From Tunturibacter empetritectus (GTDB taxonomy: Bacteria > Acidobacteriota > Terriglobia > Terriglobales > Acidobacteriaceae), in contig NZ_CP132932.1 in the NCBI RefSeq assembly GCF_040358985.1, forward strand, positions 310,001 through 374,000: a DNA stretch of 64,000 nt, written 5' to 3'. How positions within the stretch are numbered: position 1 is the stretch's first letter; each line of letters begins with the position of its first letter. Made by a program: the position numbers and the translations under genes. The notes beneath the pieces are model-generated. The model was given only the letters and a program-made list of their open reading frames with translations. It did not search any database and was not told the origin of the DNA. This document shows positions 27,014 through 35,710 of the stretch, in pieces.

Positions 27014-27361
27014 GTGGGAGTTAGAGTGACCAATACATCAGAGGTTCCGTTTCATTGCGACGTAGAAAGTTCGACCGAAAACGGAGTCACGGTTACGACG
27101 GTTCGGTGCCATGGCCGTTTGATTAACCAGACGGCTGGTGAGGTCAAAGAGATCGTGAAGCCGTTGATCCCTCAGGGCGGCACGATAGTGATCGACCTGG
27201 AGGATGTGACGTTTCTGGATAGCCTCGGGTTGGGAACGCTCGTCGGGCTGAAGGTCTCTGCGATCAACGAAGGGTATTGCACCTTGAAGTTACAGAATCT
27301 CTCACCACGCATTCAGGAACTGGTGAAGCTTACGAGTCTTACAAAGCTGTTCGCGTCCTAG
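27014..27361 (+). CDS. STAS-domain anti-sigma-factor antagonist
   Basis: 115 residues with a GTG start at 27014; a second GTG at 27026 has a better-spaced GGAG and may be the true one. A single STAS domain: TTVRCHGRLINQTAGEVKEIV, TIVIDLEDVTFLDSLGLGTLVGL (phosphorylatable Ser70) and LVKLTSLTKLF. These proteins bind and release anti-sigma kinases in partner-switching, in the cytoplasm. No kinase or PP2C phosphatase gene is adjacent. Confidence 0.88.
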   Translation: MGVRVTNTSEVPFHCDVESSTENGVTVTTVRCHGRLINQTAGEVKEIVKPLIPQGGTIVIDLEDVTFLDSLGLGTLVGLKVSAINEGYCTLKLQNLSPRIQELVKLTSLTKLFAS

Positions 27362-27406
27362 CCTCAGTTATGGGAGCGACGCTAGCCAGCATGTAGGATC
27401 TAGGTC

Positions 27407-28285
27407 GTGGAAACTTCTGTTGCAAACGCCGGCATCGTTCCGGGACTTTCGGTCGTGGCTGTCAAGAGACAGCCACTGGCAGCGATAGGACTTGCCCTGC
27501 TGGTCGTCTTTGTGGCTTGCGCAGTCTTTGCTCCCTGGCTGGCGCCGTGGGATCCAGCACAGTTGGATCTGACGGGACGTCTGATGAGTCCGTCGTGGAC
27601 TCACTGGTTTGGCACAGACGAACTGGGACGGGACATCCTCTCGCGAACGTTGTTTGGGGCGAGAATCTCGTTAGTAGTAGCTGTAAGCGTAGTAGGACTC
27701 TCGCTGGCGGTGGGGCTGGTGGCGGGCGGTCTGGCTGGATTCTACGGCGGGTGGACGGACACGGTCGTGAACATCTACGTGACTAACGCATTTCTGGCGC
27801 TGCCTGGAATTCTGCTGGCGATTGCGTTTATTGCATTCATGGGGCCGGGGTTGGGCAATGTGATTCTGGCCCTCGCCATCTCAGGTTGGGTGGGATACGC
27901 GCGCTTGGTACGTGCGCAGGTCATGGCCGTGAAGGAGCGCGAGTTTGTCGAGGCGGCGCGAGCCCTTGGCGCGACGGATCTTCGCATTATGACGCGGCAT
28001 ATTCTGCCGAACATCCTGCAGCCGCTGATCGTGCAGGCGGCGATCGGCATGGCGGGCGCCGTACTGGCCGAGGCTACGCTGAGCTTTCTGGGGCTGGGGG
28101 TTCCGCCACCAGCAGCGAGTTGGGGATCGATGCTTAACGATGCGCGGTCGCACCTGTTCGACTCACCGCATCTGGTCTTCTTTCCGGCCATGGCAGTAAT
28201 GCTCTGCGTACTCTCGTTCAACTTCATCGGGGATGCCCTGCGGGACTATCTCGACCCTCGAACGCGGATGAGCACTGGGCTTTGA
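27407..28285 (+). CDS. DppC/OppC-type peptide/nickel ABC permease
   Basis: 292 residues with a GTG start. Six hydrophobic segments, an N-terminal FAPWLAPWDPAQLDLTGRLMSPSWTHWFGTDELGRDILSRTLFGARISL typical of DppC, and the EAA loop EFVEAARALGATDLRIMTRHILPNI that contacts the ATPase. It would form a heterodimer with a DppB-like permease. The DppB-like gene lies 3.4 kb away on the opposite strand, and no substrate-binding protein or DppD/F ATPases are next to it, an unusual split. Substrate unknown. Confidence 0.92.
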   Translation: METSVANAGIVPGLSVVAVKRQPLAAIGLALLVVFVACAVFAPWLAPWDPAQLDLTGRLMSPSWTHWFGTDELGRDILSRTLFGARISLVVAVSVVGLSLAVGLVAGGLAGFYGGWTDTVVNIYVTNAFLALPGILLAIAFIAFMGPGLGNVILALAISGWVGYARLVRAQVMAVKEREFVEAARALGATDLRIMTRHILPNILQPLIVQAAIGMAGAVLAEATLSFLGLGVPPPAASWGSMLNDARSHLFDSPHLVFFPAMAVMLCVLSFNFIGDALRDYLDPRTRMSTGL

Positions 28286-28496
28286 CGGCGCAAATGGAAG
28301 GCGTAAAGATGATCAAAGCGATAAGGATCGATAAAAAGCTGATCGAATCCCTGCGGCTAATCTGGTTCTAGCTTGGCTGTGGTTTCATCTCTTTTGTCGC
28401 TCTTATCACCGCTACGCCCCGCGGGTGCGTCTTCCATGCGCGGCATCACCGCCGGTTATCGGATATGCTTGGCCTAGCAACGGAAAGGCAGTACCA

Positions 28497-28976
28497 ATGC
28501 GTAAGAGTATCGTTTCACCGTCGACGACGACAGCAACTCCGATCAGCGATCTATGGCGCGACCTGGAGCGGATTGCGCGTGTCGAGATTAGCTCCGAAGA
28601 TGAGAAGTTTCCGATTGAACACGCGCTGGACAGGAAATCAACGACCGGCTGGAAAGCTGCGACGCCGGGTCCTCAATTAATACGTCTGCACTTTGATGAG
28701 CCACTGACGATCAAACGGCTGCAGCTGCACTTTGTGGATCGAACTTCGGAGCGGTCACAGGAGTTCGCGTTGTTTGCAGGTGCGGGCACCGAGCTGAAAG
28801 AAATCGTGCGCCAGCAGTGGACATTCAGTCCGAATGGCTCGACCGAAGAGATAGAAGACTATGTGGAGAACCTAAGCGGTATTACGACGCTCGAGCTGCG
28901 GATCGATCCAGACCGGAGCCACGATCCGAAGTTGAGCCGCGAGTATGCCTCGCTGCAGAGTTTGAAGCTGGCATAA
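28497..28976 (+). CDS. Discoidin-like (F5/8 type C) domain protein, cytoplasmic
   Basis: 159 residues from the ATG at 28497, which follows GGAAAGG. No signal peptide or membrane segment. Residues 20-155 look like a jelly-roll F5/8 type C/discoidin module: ALDRKSTTGWKAATPGPQLIRLHFDEPLTIKRLQLHF, then YASLQSLKL at the end. Such domains usually bind glycans or lipids outside the cell, so the absence of export is odd. It precedes the phosphodiesterase gene by 69 bp on the same strand. Family assignment is moderate. Confidence 0.7.
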   Translation: MRKSIVSPSTTTATPISDLWRDLERIARVEISSEDEKFPIEHALDRKSTTGWKAATPGPQLIRLHFDEPLTIKRLQLHFVDRTSERSQEFALFAGAGTELKEIVRQQWTFSPNGSTEEIEDYVENLSGITTLELRIDPDRSHDPKLSREYASLQSLKLA

Positions 28977-29045
28977 GACTGACTGCGAATCTGCGCGGAT
29001 ATTACGGATTAGAAAACAAGCAGAAGCAAAACGGGTTTAGTCGCT

Positions 29046-29504
29046 ATGTTGATTGGGGTGATCTCCGATACACACGGATTGCTGCGGCCGGAGGCTCTGG
29101 CTGCACTGCGCGGCGTGGAACATATTCTGCACTCTGGCGATGTTGGGGATATTGCAATCCTCGATGCCCTTCGCGAGATCGCTCCGGTGACGGCGATTCG
29201 CGGGAATGTAGACGTGTCGGGAGCTTGCGCGGAGCTGCCCGCAACCGATGTCGTGGAGCTAAGTGGCCAGCTGTTTTATCTGGTTCACTCGGTGAACGAT
29301 CTGGATATCAACCCAAAGGCCGCCGGCGTAGCGATGGTGGTAAGCGGGCATTCGCATAAAGCTAAAGTCGAAGTGAAAGATGGAGTGATTTATTTCAATC
29401 CCGGTAGCGCGGGACCACGAAGATTTTCGCTACCGGTCACCGTGGGATTTGTGACGGTGGAGGATAGGGTCGAGGCCAGCGTCATGGAGCTCATGGTTGG
29501 GTAA
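29046..29504 (+). CDS. YfcE/MJ0936-family metallophosphodiesterase
   Basis: 152 residues, a compact calcineurin-like phosphoesterase. Metal-binding motifs in order: ISDTHG (Asp8, His10), HSGDVGD, IRGNVD, the lone His in LVHSVND and VSGHSHKA, closing with YFNPGSAGPRR. Family members hydrolyse phosphodiesters such as bis-pNPP or cyclic nucleotides with Mn; the natural substrate is uncertain. Cytoplasmic. Probably co-transcribed with the discoidin-like gene. Confidence 0.92.
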   Translation: MLIGVISDTHGLLRPEALAALRGVEHILHSGDVGDIAILDALREIAPVTAIRGNVDVSGACAELPATDVVELSGQLFYLVHSVNDLDINPKAAGVAMVVSGHSHKAKVEVKDGVIYFNPGSAGPRRFSLPVTVGFVTVEDRVEASVMELMVG

Positions 29505-29531
29505 GAATACGATACGCGCCCGGTGCAAATA

Positions 29532-29753
29532 CTAGTTTCTCGCGTTTCTCGTTAAGTGAACACCTGAGATAACACTAGCGAAGATAATGAGGACGCCAAG
29601 GATACCGGCAACATAAAACGGCGCTTTTAAAGTCCAGTGGATATCCATGCCCATTGAACCCAATAGGACGCCCAAGAGACAGCCACCTGCGAGAACCACA
29701 AACGGAGTCAGAATAAGCAGAGTACCGAAAACTACTCTCCATCTTGGCATCAC
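29532..29753 (-). CDS. Small two-helix membrane protein
   Basis: 73 residues with two hydrophobic helices (about 8-32 and 43-66) and basic ends (MPRWR, HLTRNARN). Family not recognised; amphipathic loop SMGMDIHWTLK between helices. It lies between convergent and co-directional genes with no clear partner. Confidence is limited by its size. Confidence 0.55.
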   Translation of the reverse strand: MMPRWRVVFGTLLILTPFVVLAGGCLLGVLLGSMGMDIHWTLKAPFYVAGILGVLIIFASVISGVHLTRNARN

Positions 29754-29802
29754 GTTTGCAGCACCTCAGACAATCTTTAGTGGTAAATTGCTCGGTTGGA
29801 CA

Positions 29803-30876
29803 TTAGCCTTTGCTGCGGTCTGTGAAGCGGAAGAAGAGGGACTGCTCAGCAACTGGAGCGGCAAGTTCGTTGAGCGCAGCCATCTGGGAGTTGGAGAGGG
29901 GCGTGAAGTCCTGGGCGATCTTTACGTTCTCTTCTAGTTGAGGAATATTGTCGCAGCCGATGATGACCGTACTGACAGGGTGCGAGAGCGTGAAGTTCAT
30001 TGCATCCTTCATGGTCATTACGCCAGGGCGATGGGCAATAGCAGAGCCCTCCCATGAGTGACGCTGCGCATCGAGCGAGGGTGGCGTCCACGAAGCAAGG
30101 AGACGGCCACGCGAGGGAACTTTCATGCCGATGATGCCCATCTGCTTCTCGACGACCAGCGGAAGCAGCTTGTCGGTGAAGCTGTGAATGTGGGTATCGG
30201 CGGCGTTCATAGCCATCAAGATAGTGTCGAAGTTGTGGCGGTTGACCGCGTCGATGAGAGCTTCGGGGCGATAGTGGCCAGTGACGCCGAGGTAGCGGAC
30301 GACCTTCTGGTCCTGCATCTCGAGCAGCGCTTCCATCGCGCCTCCCTTGGCAAAGATCGTGTCGACGTCCTCGGGAAGGCCAACATCATGAAGCTGCCAG
30401 AGGTCGACGTGATCGGTGTTGAGAAGCTGGAGAGACTTCTCAATCATACGGAGCGAGCCATCGCGGGTACGCTCCTTGGTCTTGGTGGCGAGGAATGCCT
30501 CGTTGCGTCGGCTCTTCATGACGCGACCGACATACTGCTCGCTCCAGCGTTCAGGCCCACCATAGATGGAGGAGGTATCGATGTAGTTGACGCCGAGATC
30601 GAGCGCACGCTCGATGATGGGAACAGCAACATCAAAGTTCGCGGGCTTCTCCAGGGCCGCCTGCCCGCCAAGCGAGAAGATCCCAACCTTGTAGCCGGTC
30701 TTGCCGAGATTGCGAGTGGGCATCGTCGTACGAGTGTTCGTATTGGCTGGGAGCGGTGGCAGCGTGTGCGCGGTCTCAACGGCGATAGCGCCTTTGGTAA
30801 GAAGGGCTGCGGCGGCAACGCCTCCGGTCTTGAGAAAGGTACGGCGGTCAGGAGTAGTGGGCAGATTCTTCTTCAT
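29803..30876 (-). CDS. Tat-exported aldo/keto reductase
   Basis: About 357 residues from the ATG at 30876, which has GAGGA seven bases upstream. A Tat signal is present (PDRRTFLKTGGVAAAALL). The aldo/keto reductase barrel follows: NLGKTGYKVGIFSLGG, DLGVNYIDTSSIYGGPERWSEQYVGRVMKSRR (catalytic Asp and Tyr), TKTKERTRDG (Lys), DLWQLHDVG (His), and a C-terminal ferredoxin-less tail. Tat export implies it acts folded, with cofactor, in the periplasm. Substrate unknown. Confidence 0.9.
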   Translation of the reverse strand: MKKNLPTTPDRRTFLKTGGVAAAALLTKGAIAVETAHTLPPLPANTNTRTTMPTRNLGKTGYKVGIFSLGGQAALEKPANFDVAVPIIERALDLGVNYIDTSSIYGGPERWSEQYVGRVMKSRRNEAFLATKTKERTRDGSLRMIEKSLQLLNTDHVDLWQLHDVGLPEDVDTIFAKGGAMEALLEMQDQKVVRYLGVTGHYRPEALIDAVNRHNFDTILMAMNAADTHIHSFTDKLLPLVVEKQMGIIGMKVPSRGRLLASWTPPSLDAQRHSWEGSAIAHRPGVMTMKDAMNFTLSHPVSTVIIGCDNIPQLEENVKIAQDFTPLSNSQMAALNELAAPVAEQSLFFRFTDRSKG

Positions 30877-30974
30877 CGCGGAGTCCTCAGGTCGAGCCAC
30901 GTCGTGGACAGTTTAGCCTGTTCCACGAGACAGCGTCGCCCACCGGCTCGTTTCACATCTTTTGGACAAGTTCG

Positions 30975-31649
30975 CTAGTTGGTGTCGAAGTGGACAGAGT
31001 CGAGGATCTTCTGCATCCGATGGCGAACGGCGTCTAACTCCCGTGGCGAGATATCCTGCACCCCGCTGACATCCCCGCCACAGAAGGTGTTGATGACAGC
31101 GTCAAAGCGATAGCACGCGTTGTTGTGCGCGGTGGTGTAGATCTCATCGCGGGATTCAGTGCAGATTCCCCCATGCTCGTCGTAACCGTGGGTAAATGGT
31201 ATGCCCCCGATCTGCGCACTGGAGGCGGTGTGAGGATCGCGCACCGTCGCCTGTGCGCTGCACTCGGCAGAGCCAAGGTGCGGAGTGACGCTGAAGTAGA
31301 AGAAGGCTCCGCTGAAGGTGGAGTTGGGGTGCGGGTTGAAGCTGATGCTGGCAACGGCACGCAACTGTGTGCTGTGAGCAATGGACCGGGCATCGAGATT
31401 AAAAGTGCTCACCTCGGAGTCTTTGCGGTTAAGCTCCCAGGCCGCAGGAACAGTAAAAGTAACTCCGTAGCGCGAATCATGAAAGGGATGTGCGGGTGGC
31501 ATGCTGGGCTCGATCGCCGGAGGTTTCGGACGAAGCATGGGCGGAACGGCCTCCAACCCGGAAGACTTGCTCTGCGCCGCGCAGGCGATCACTGTCACGA
31601 CGGTCATCAGAACAGCAGTGGTACAACGGACAAGGTGGGCGGTTTTCAT
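30975..31649 (-). CDS. Secreted protein of unknown function
   Basis: 224 residues from the ATG at 31649, which follows AGAAGGAA. Signal peptide LVRCTTAVLMTVVTVIACAAQS. The mature part starts with a proline-rich stretch (PPMLRPKPPAIEPSMPPAHPF), then a beta-rich domain (SRYGVTFTVPAAWELNRKD..., VASISFNPHPNSTFSGAFFYFSV) reminiscent of PsbP/Mog1-like folds, and two cysteine pairs. It follows the DppB-like gene by 20 bp on the same strand, so it is probably in that operon (CorC-type gene, DppB, this). Family not recognised. Confidence 0.75.
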   Translation of the reverse strand: MKTAHLVRCTTAVLMTVVTVIACAAQSKSSGLEAVPPMLRPKPPAIEPSMPPAHPFHDSRYGVTFTVPAAWELNRKDSEVSTFNLDARSIAHSTQLRAVASISFNPHPNSTFSGAFFYFSVTPHLGSAECSAQATVRDPHTASSAQIGGIPFTHGYDEHGGICTESRDEIYTTAHNNACYRFDAVINTFCGGDVSGVQDISPRELDAVRHRMQKILDSVHFDTN

Positions 31650-31669
31650 GCTTCCTTCTCTAGGCGCTA

Positions 31670-32626
31670 TTACTCGGCGCGCATGCGCGGATTGGCTACA
31701 GTGTAGGCGATGTCGGTCAGAAGATTCACTACAACATAAGTTAGCCCCACGGCAAGGATGCAACCCTGAACTAAAGCATAGTCCCGGTTGGAGATAGCAG
31801 ACAGAGTGAGCCGGCCAATCCCGGGCCAGCTGAAGATTGTTTCGGTTACGATGGCACCCGCAAGAAGACTGCCAAACTGCAGCCCAATAACCGTTAGAAC
31901 CGGGATCAGAGCGTTGCGCAGGGCATGGCGGTAGACAACCGCGTTCTCCGTAAGACCCTTGGCGCGAGCCGTGCGGATGTAGTCCTGGTTTAGCTCTTCC
32001 AACATGGCAGTGCGGACCATCCGGGTGAGGATGGCGGCCAGCGAGAGACCGAGCGTGATAGCAGGCAGGATGAGGTGGAGGACGAAGCTGGTGGCCTCAC
32101 CCGTGCCGGCTCCCGAGACTGGTAGCCACCCAAACTGAATAGAAAAGACAAGGATAAGAATCGGCCCGAGAGCGAAGTTAGGGAAGGACAGGCCAACGAG
32201 AGAGACGACGCCGAGAAAGCGGTCCTGCCAGCGGTTGCGGTGGAGAGCCGAGGCAATCCCGGCAGGAATGGATAGCAATATACCTATCAGCAACGCCGCG
32301 GCAGTAAGAGCGAGGGTGTATGGGTACCGCTGAAGAACGAGGTGGACGACGGAGTCGTGCAGCCGTAAGGATTGGCCGAGGTTAGCGTGAAGAATGCCAT
32401 GCCAGTAGTGGGCGTACTGCTGGCCGAGCGGGGCGTCCAGACCATAGGAGTGGCGGAGTGCGTCTATGTCAGATGCGGTGGCGCCTTCGCCAAGCATCTG
32501 GACGATCGGGTCCCCCGGGACGAGGTGGATGAGGAGGAAGACCACCGAGACCACGACCCACAGCACTGGCAGGGTGAGGAGGATACGGCGGAGTGGTCGC
32601 CAGATGGCCGCGCGATTCAGAGTCAC
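31670..32626 (-). CDS. DppB/OppB-type peptide/nickel ABC permease
   Basis: 318 residues with a GTG start overlapping the stop of the CorC-type gene by 4 bp. First helix then FLLIHLVPGDPIVQMLGEGATASDIDALRHSYGLDAPLGQQYAHYWHGILHANLGQSL, a hallmark of DppB. The EAA loop is NQDYIRTARAKGLTENAVVYRHALRNALIPVL. Six hydrophobic segments. It would pair with a DppC-type permease; the only candidate seen is 3.4 kb away on the other strand. Confidence 0.93.
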   Translation of the reverse strand: MTLNRAAIWRPLRRILLTLPVLWVVVSVVFLLIHLVPGDPIVQMLGEGATASDIDALRHSYGLDAPLGQQYAHYWHGILHANLGQSLRLHDSVVHLVLQRYPYTLALTAAALLIGILLSIPAGIASALHRNRWQDRFLGVVSLVGLSFPNFALGPILILVFSIQFGWLPVSGAGTGEATSFVLHLILPAITLGLSLAAILTRMVRTAMLEELNQDYIRTARAKGLTENAVVYRHALRNALIPVLTVIGLQFGSLLAGAIVTETIFSWPGIGRLTLSAISNRDYALVQGCILAVGLTYVVVNLLTDIAYTVANPRMRAE

Positions 32627-34020
32627 TGGATCGCTTCCCTGCTATCGGCTTCGTCTTCGACCTGGTTGGGCGGCGGAGCTACGTCCTCCACAATCACGCG
32701 GCTGATACGACGCCCCGCCATCTCAGCAACTTCGTAGCGGCGGCCTCCATGCTCGACACTCTCCCCTGCGGCAGGAATATGGCCCAGGTTCGCGAGGAGA
32801 AAGCCAGCCAGAGTTTCAACTCCAGGCTCGCGCGGGAATGTCCAGTGAAGCTGGTTGCCAAGATCGCGGAGGGTGGTGCTGCCGTCGAGCACCATGGCTC
32901 CGGTAGTACTGAGCAGAGGCGATTTGCTGACGTCGAACTCGTCTTCCAGTTCGCCGACGATCTGCTCGAGAACATCTTCAGCCGTGACCAGGCCGACCGT
33001 CGAGCCGAACTCGTCAACGACGATGGCAATGTGCCGGCGTCTCTCTTGGAACTCCTGCAGAAGCTCGATCGCAAGCTTGGTCTCCGGAACAACGGTCAGC
33101 TCACGCATCACCTGGCGGAGAGTAAGTCCGGACTCGCCCTTGCCGCCAAGCGAAAGAGCGACGGTCCGGAAGTGCATCAGGCGCGAGATGTCCTTCGAGT
33201 AGACGATGCCGATGATGTGCTCAGGGCCGCTGACGGGATCATAGACCGGGACGCGGGAGTGCTGCTCTTCAACGATGCGGGCTGAGGCCTGCTGCAGCGG
33301 CAGGTCCGCAGAGAGCGAGAAGATGCTGCCGCGAGGCGTCATGATCTCGCGGACCGTGACGTGATTAAGCTCAATCGCGCGATGGATTATCTCTTCCTGA
33401 AAGACGGGAAGCAGACCCATCCGGCGCGTGGCGGTGGCGATAAGCTTCAGCTCTTCAGGCGAGTGGACCGCCCCTTCGCCGCGCAGGGGAGCCCGAAAGA
33501 GCCTGAGAACAAGCGCCGCAGACGAGTTCATCAGCTTCACAATAGGCCGGGTGAGCCGAATAAAGACGTCCATAGGACCGGCAACCGCCAGAGCGATGCG
33601 TTCGGTTCGCTGTAAGGCGAGCGACTTCGGAACAAGTTCGCCCAAGAGAACCTCAAAATAAGTGATCAACGAAAAAGCGAAGATGACCGCCGCAGTATGG
33701 GCATACAAAACCGCATGAGCGGGCAGCCGGTGCAGAGGGCCACCCAGGAAATTAAGGATGATCTCGGCCACGGCAGGTTCGCCAATCCATCCGAGAGCCA
33801 GACCGGCTACAGTAACGCCAAGCTGCACCGCAGGCAGAAACTCATCAATCGAGTGTTTGAGCTTGAGCACCGTACGCGCGCCAGGCCGCCCCAGCGCGAT
33901 CAGCTGCTGAATGCGAGTCTCGCGGACGCTCACCAGGGCGAACTCTGCGGCCACGAAGAAGCTGCTAGCCAGAATGAAAAAGGCCACCATGATTATGCGG
34001 AAGAGCATCCACTCGAGCAT
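32623..34020 (-). CDS. CorC/HlyC (CNNM-like) membrane protein with CBS domains
   Basis: 465 residues. DUF21 (CNNM) membrane domain at about 1-195 with three or four helices (ASSFFVAAEFALVSVRETRIQQL..., LALGWIGEPAVAEI). A CBS pair follows at about 205-345 (VTVREIMTPRGSIFSL, HIAIVVDEFGSTVGLVTAEDVLEQIVGELEDEFD), then a CorC_HlyC domain to the end. Related proteins are linked to magnesium/cobalt transport or efflux. It starts the probable operon with the DppB-like and secreted genes. Confidence 0.92.
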   Translation of the reverse strand: MLEWMLFRIIMVAFFILASSFFVAAEFALVSVRETRIQQLIALGRPGARTVLKLKHSIDEFLPAVQLGVTVAGLALGWIGEPAVAEIILNFLGGPLHRLPAHAVLYAHTAAVIFAFSLITYFEVLLGELVPKSLALQRTERIALAVAGPMDVFIRLTRPIVKLMNSSAALVLRLFRAPLRGEGAVHSPEELKLIATATRRMGLLPVFQEEIIHRAIELNHVTVREIMTPRGSIFSLSADLPLQQASARIVEEQHSRVPVYDPVSGPEHIIGIVYSKDISRLMHFRTVALSLGGKGESGLTLRQVMRELTVVPETKLAIELLQEFQERRRHIAIVVDEFGSTVGLVTAEDVLEQIVGELEDEFDVSKSPLLSTTGAMVLDGSTTLRDLGNQLHWTFPREPGVETLAGFLLANLGHIPAAGESVEHGGRRYEVAEMAGRRISRVIVEDVAPPPNQVEDEADSREAIQ

Positions 34021-34081
34021 TAAGGCTTGAGTTTATCAGGGCGGATTTGGAAGGCGGATAAGCAATCTTGCACGCAAACGA

Positions 34082-34111
34082 AACGGCCCGCGAGTTGAAC
34101 TCAACGGGCCG
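34082..34111 (-). terminator. Terminator downstream of trxA
   Basis: Stem ACGGCCCG (34082-34089) with CGGGCCGT (34104-34111). On the minus strand the stem is followed by TTTCGTTTG, as for a rho-independent terminator just after the trxA stop. Confidence 0.75.
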
Positions 34112-34132
34112 TCCCTTGGCGTTGCTTGAAAC

Positions 34133-34465
34133 TTACGCCAGAACCTTATTCACGGACTTGTCGATGGTGTCCTTGGGAACGAAGCCAACAATCTGCTCTG
34201 CGACCTTGCCATCCTTGAAGATGAGCAGGGCAGGAATACCGCGGATGCCATAGCGCATCGGGGTTGCAGTGTTGGAATCGACATCCATCTTCATAACCTT
34301 GAGCTTGCCCTGGTAGTGTGTGGCAACCTCATCGACAACCGGGGCGAGAGCGCGACAGGGGCCACACCAAGCAGCCCAAAAATCGACGAGAACAGGCTCT
34401 GTCGACTGAAGAACGTCTCTTTCAAAATTTGCATCATTTACTTCGGTGATGAACTGTCCTGCCAT
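34133..34465 (-). CDS. trxA: Thioredoxin
   Basis: 110 residues, standard size. Active site WCGPC (C34, C37) within LVDFWAAWCGPCRALAPV, cis-Pro in GIPALLIFKDG. Cytoplasmic disulfide reductant. GGAGG lies close upstream. A strong hairpin sits 120-150 bases upstream in its leader, between it and thrB. A terminator follows. Confidence 0.96.
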   Translation of the reverse strand: MAGQFITEVNDANFERDVLQSTEPVLVDFWAAWCGPCRALAPVVDEVATHYQGKLKVMKMDVDSNTATPMRYGIRGIPALLIFKDGKVAEQIVGFVPKDTIDKSVNKVLA

Positions 34466-34762
34466 TTATCTTCCTCCAGAATGCTCTGCACTTTTTACAC
34501 CCATCCGGTGCAGCGCAGTCTTCTCTATAGTAGATGCAATTTTGAACCGGGAGTTTCAGAGTGCGAAATACCACTTAAAGTGTAAACGCCCGGACCTCTG
34601 TAAAGAGGTCAACGGGCGGCGTAGCAGCCCTCCCCAGAACTGCCCACTCGGCTAAAGTACGGGGCTTTTTGCGATTCGTAAAGAACTCTTAGGTAACAAA
34701 ATTACCATTACTGAGATGTTACTTCTGTCTGCCTAATCCCTTCTGCGTGAAAGGGATGGGTC
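34466..34762. other. Intergenic region between thrB and trxA with hairpins
   Basis: No gene. It holds a TCCCTT/AAGGGA hairpin just after the thrB stop and the strong stem-loop at 34587-34618. It presumably contains the trxA promoter on the minus strand; no good consensus was found. Confidence 0.55.
34587..34618 (-). promoter_or_regulatory. Strong hairpin in trxA leader
   Basis: CGCCCG-GACCTCT, a GTAA loop, AGAGGTC-CGGGCG with a two-base bulge: 13 bp of stem. Read on the minus strand it is followed by TTTACACTTT, so it could be the thrB-thrC terminator or an attenuator before trxA. Confidence 0.5.
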
Positions 34763-35710
34763 TCAGCCTTCAAGTGCTCCCATAGAAATTGTCGTCTGTA
34801 GAACTTCAAGTGACTCGTCGCCAGCGGCTTCGCGAATCATAGCAGGAAGAGCCGAAGGCTTGGCATCTTCGGTAATGATCAGAACAGACGGACCGGCGCC
34901 GCTGAGAGCAACGCCCAGAATCCTGGGGCTCGCGATCTTTGGACTGAGTGTCGCCGAACTGTCCGCCAGGGGCAGCAGCAGTGGGAGCAGCGGGCAAACC
35001 TTCATGCGGTACGGCTGGTGGATACGATCCTGCATAGCAATTCGGAGAAGATCGCCCCGCCCCTGGGCAAAGGCAGCCACCAGCAGGGCGGTTGACTGAA
35101 TATTGGCAACTACGTCCTCCCGGGGATAGGTAGCAGGAAGCAGCGCGCGCGCCTTTTCCGTGGCAAGGCTGGCGGGGGGCATCGCTAAGTTCAATCCCCA
35201 GATTAGATTTTCTCCGCAAGTAGATGTTGATAATGAGTTTTTACTCATCAAAGAAGCCGTCATCCCGCCGAGATAGCACGCCGCCACATTATCGGGATGA
35301 CCTTCCCGAATACAGGCCTCTTCGAGTATCTGTTGGCCCGTCCAGCCCAGGTTGCCGAAGTGATTCGCCAGAAAGACGCCGGCCAGGAGTGCCGAGGCGC
35401 TCGAGCCGCAACCCATCCCAAGAGGAATCTCATTATTGATCAGGAGGTGGAGCCGTGGAGCCAGAACTCCGGCGACCGCCAGAACGTCGACGTAGGTCGT
35501 CAGGATGAGATTGTCTTCGAGCCTGGCACATAAGTCAGCGTCGCGACCAGTAGCCTCGATGTAAAAGCCGTCGGCGACCCAGGCGTCGATAGTGAGATAA
35601 AGCGCCATCGCCAGGCCGAGCGCGTCAAACCCGGGACCCAGATTCGCCGAGGTAGCAGGCAGACGCAGATGGTACGGCTTGCCTCGGTCCGTTGTGGTGC
35701 TTTGACTCAT
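34763..35710 (-). CDS. thrB: Homoserine kinase
   Basis: 315 residues, GHMP kinase fold. ATP-binding PLGMGCGSSASALLAGV near residue 95, the N-terminal LRLPATSANLGPGFDALGLAM, and the C-terminal GVALSGAGPSVLIIT. It phosphorylates homoserine with ATP in the cytoplasm. Its start overlaps the thrC stop by 4 bp, so the last two steps of threonine synthesis are translationally coupled. Confidence 0.95.
   Translation of the reverse strand: MSQSTTTDRGKPYHLRLPATSANLGPGFDALGLAMALYLTIDAWVADGFYIEATGRDADLCARLEDNLILTTYVDVLAVAGVLAPRLHLLINNEIPLGMGCGSSASALLAGVFLANHFGNLGWTGQQILEEACIREGHPDNVAACYLGGMTASLMSKNSLSTSTCGENLIWGLNLAMPPASLATEKARALLPATYPREDVVANIQSTALLVAAFAQGRGDLLRIAMQDRIHQPYRMKVCPLLPLLLPLADSSATLSPKIASPRILGVALSGAGPSVLIITEDAKPSALPAMIREAAGDESLEVLQTTISMGALEG

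Noticed and set aside
34580..34700. 6S RNA, SRP RNA or riboswitch in the trxA leader
   Set aside because: Structured, but the conserved SRP (GGAAGGAAGCAGC-like) and 6S features were not found; kept only as a hairpin.
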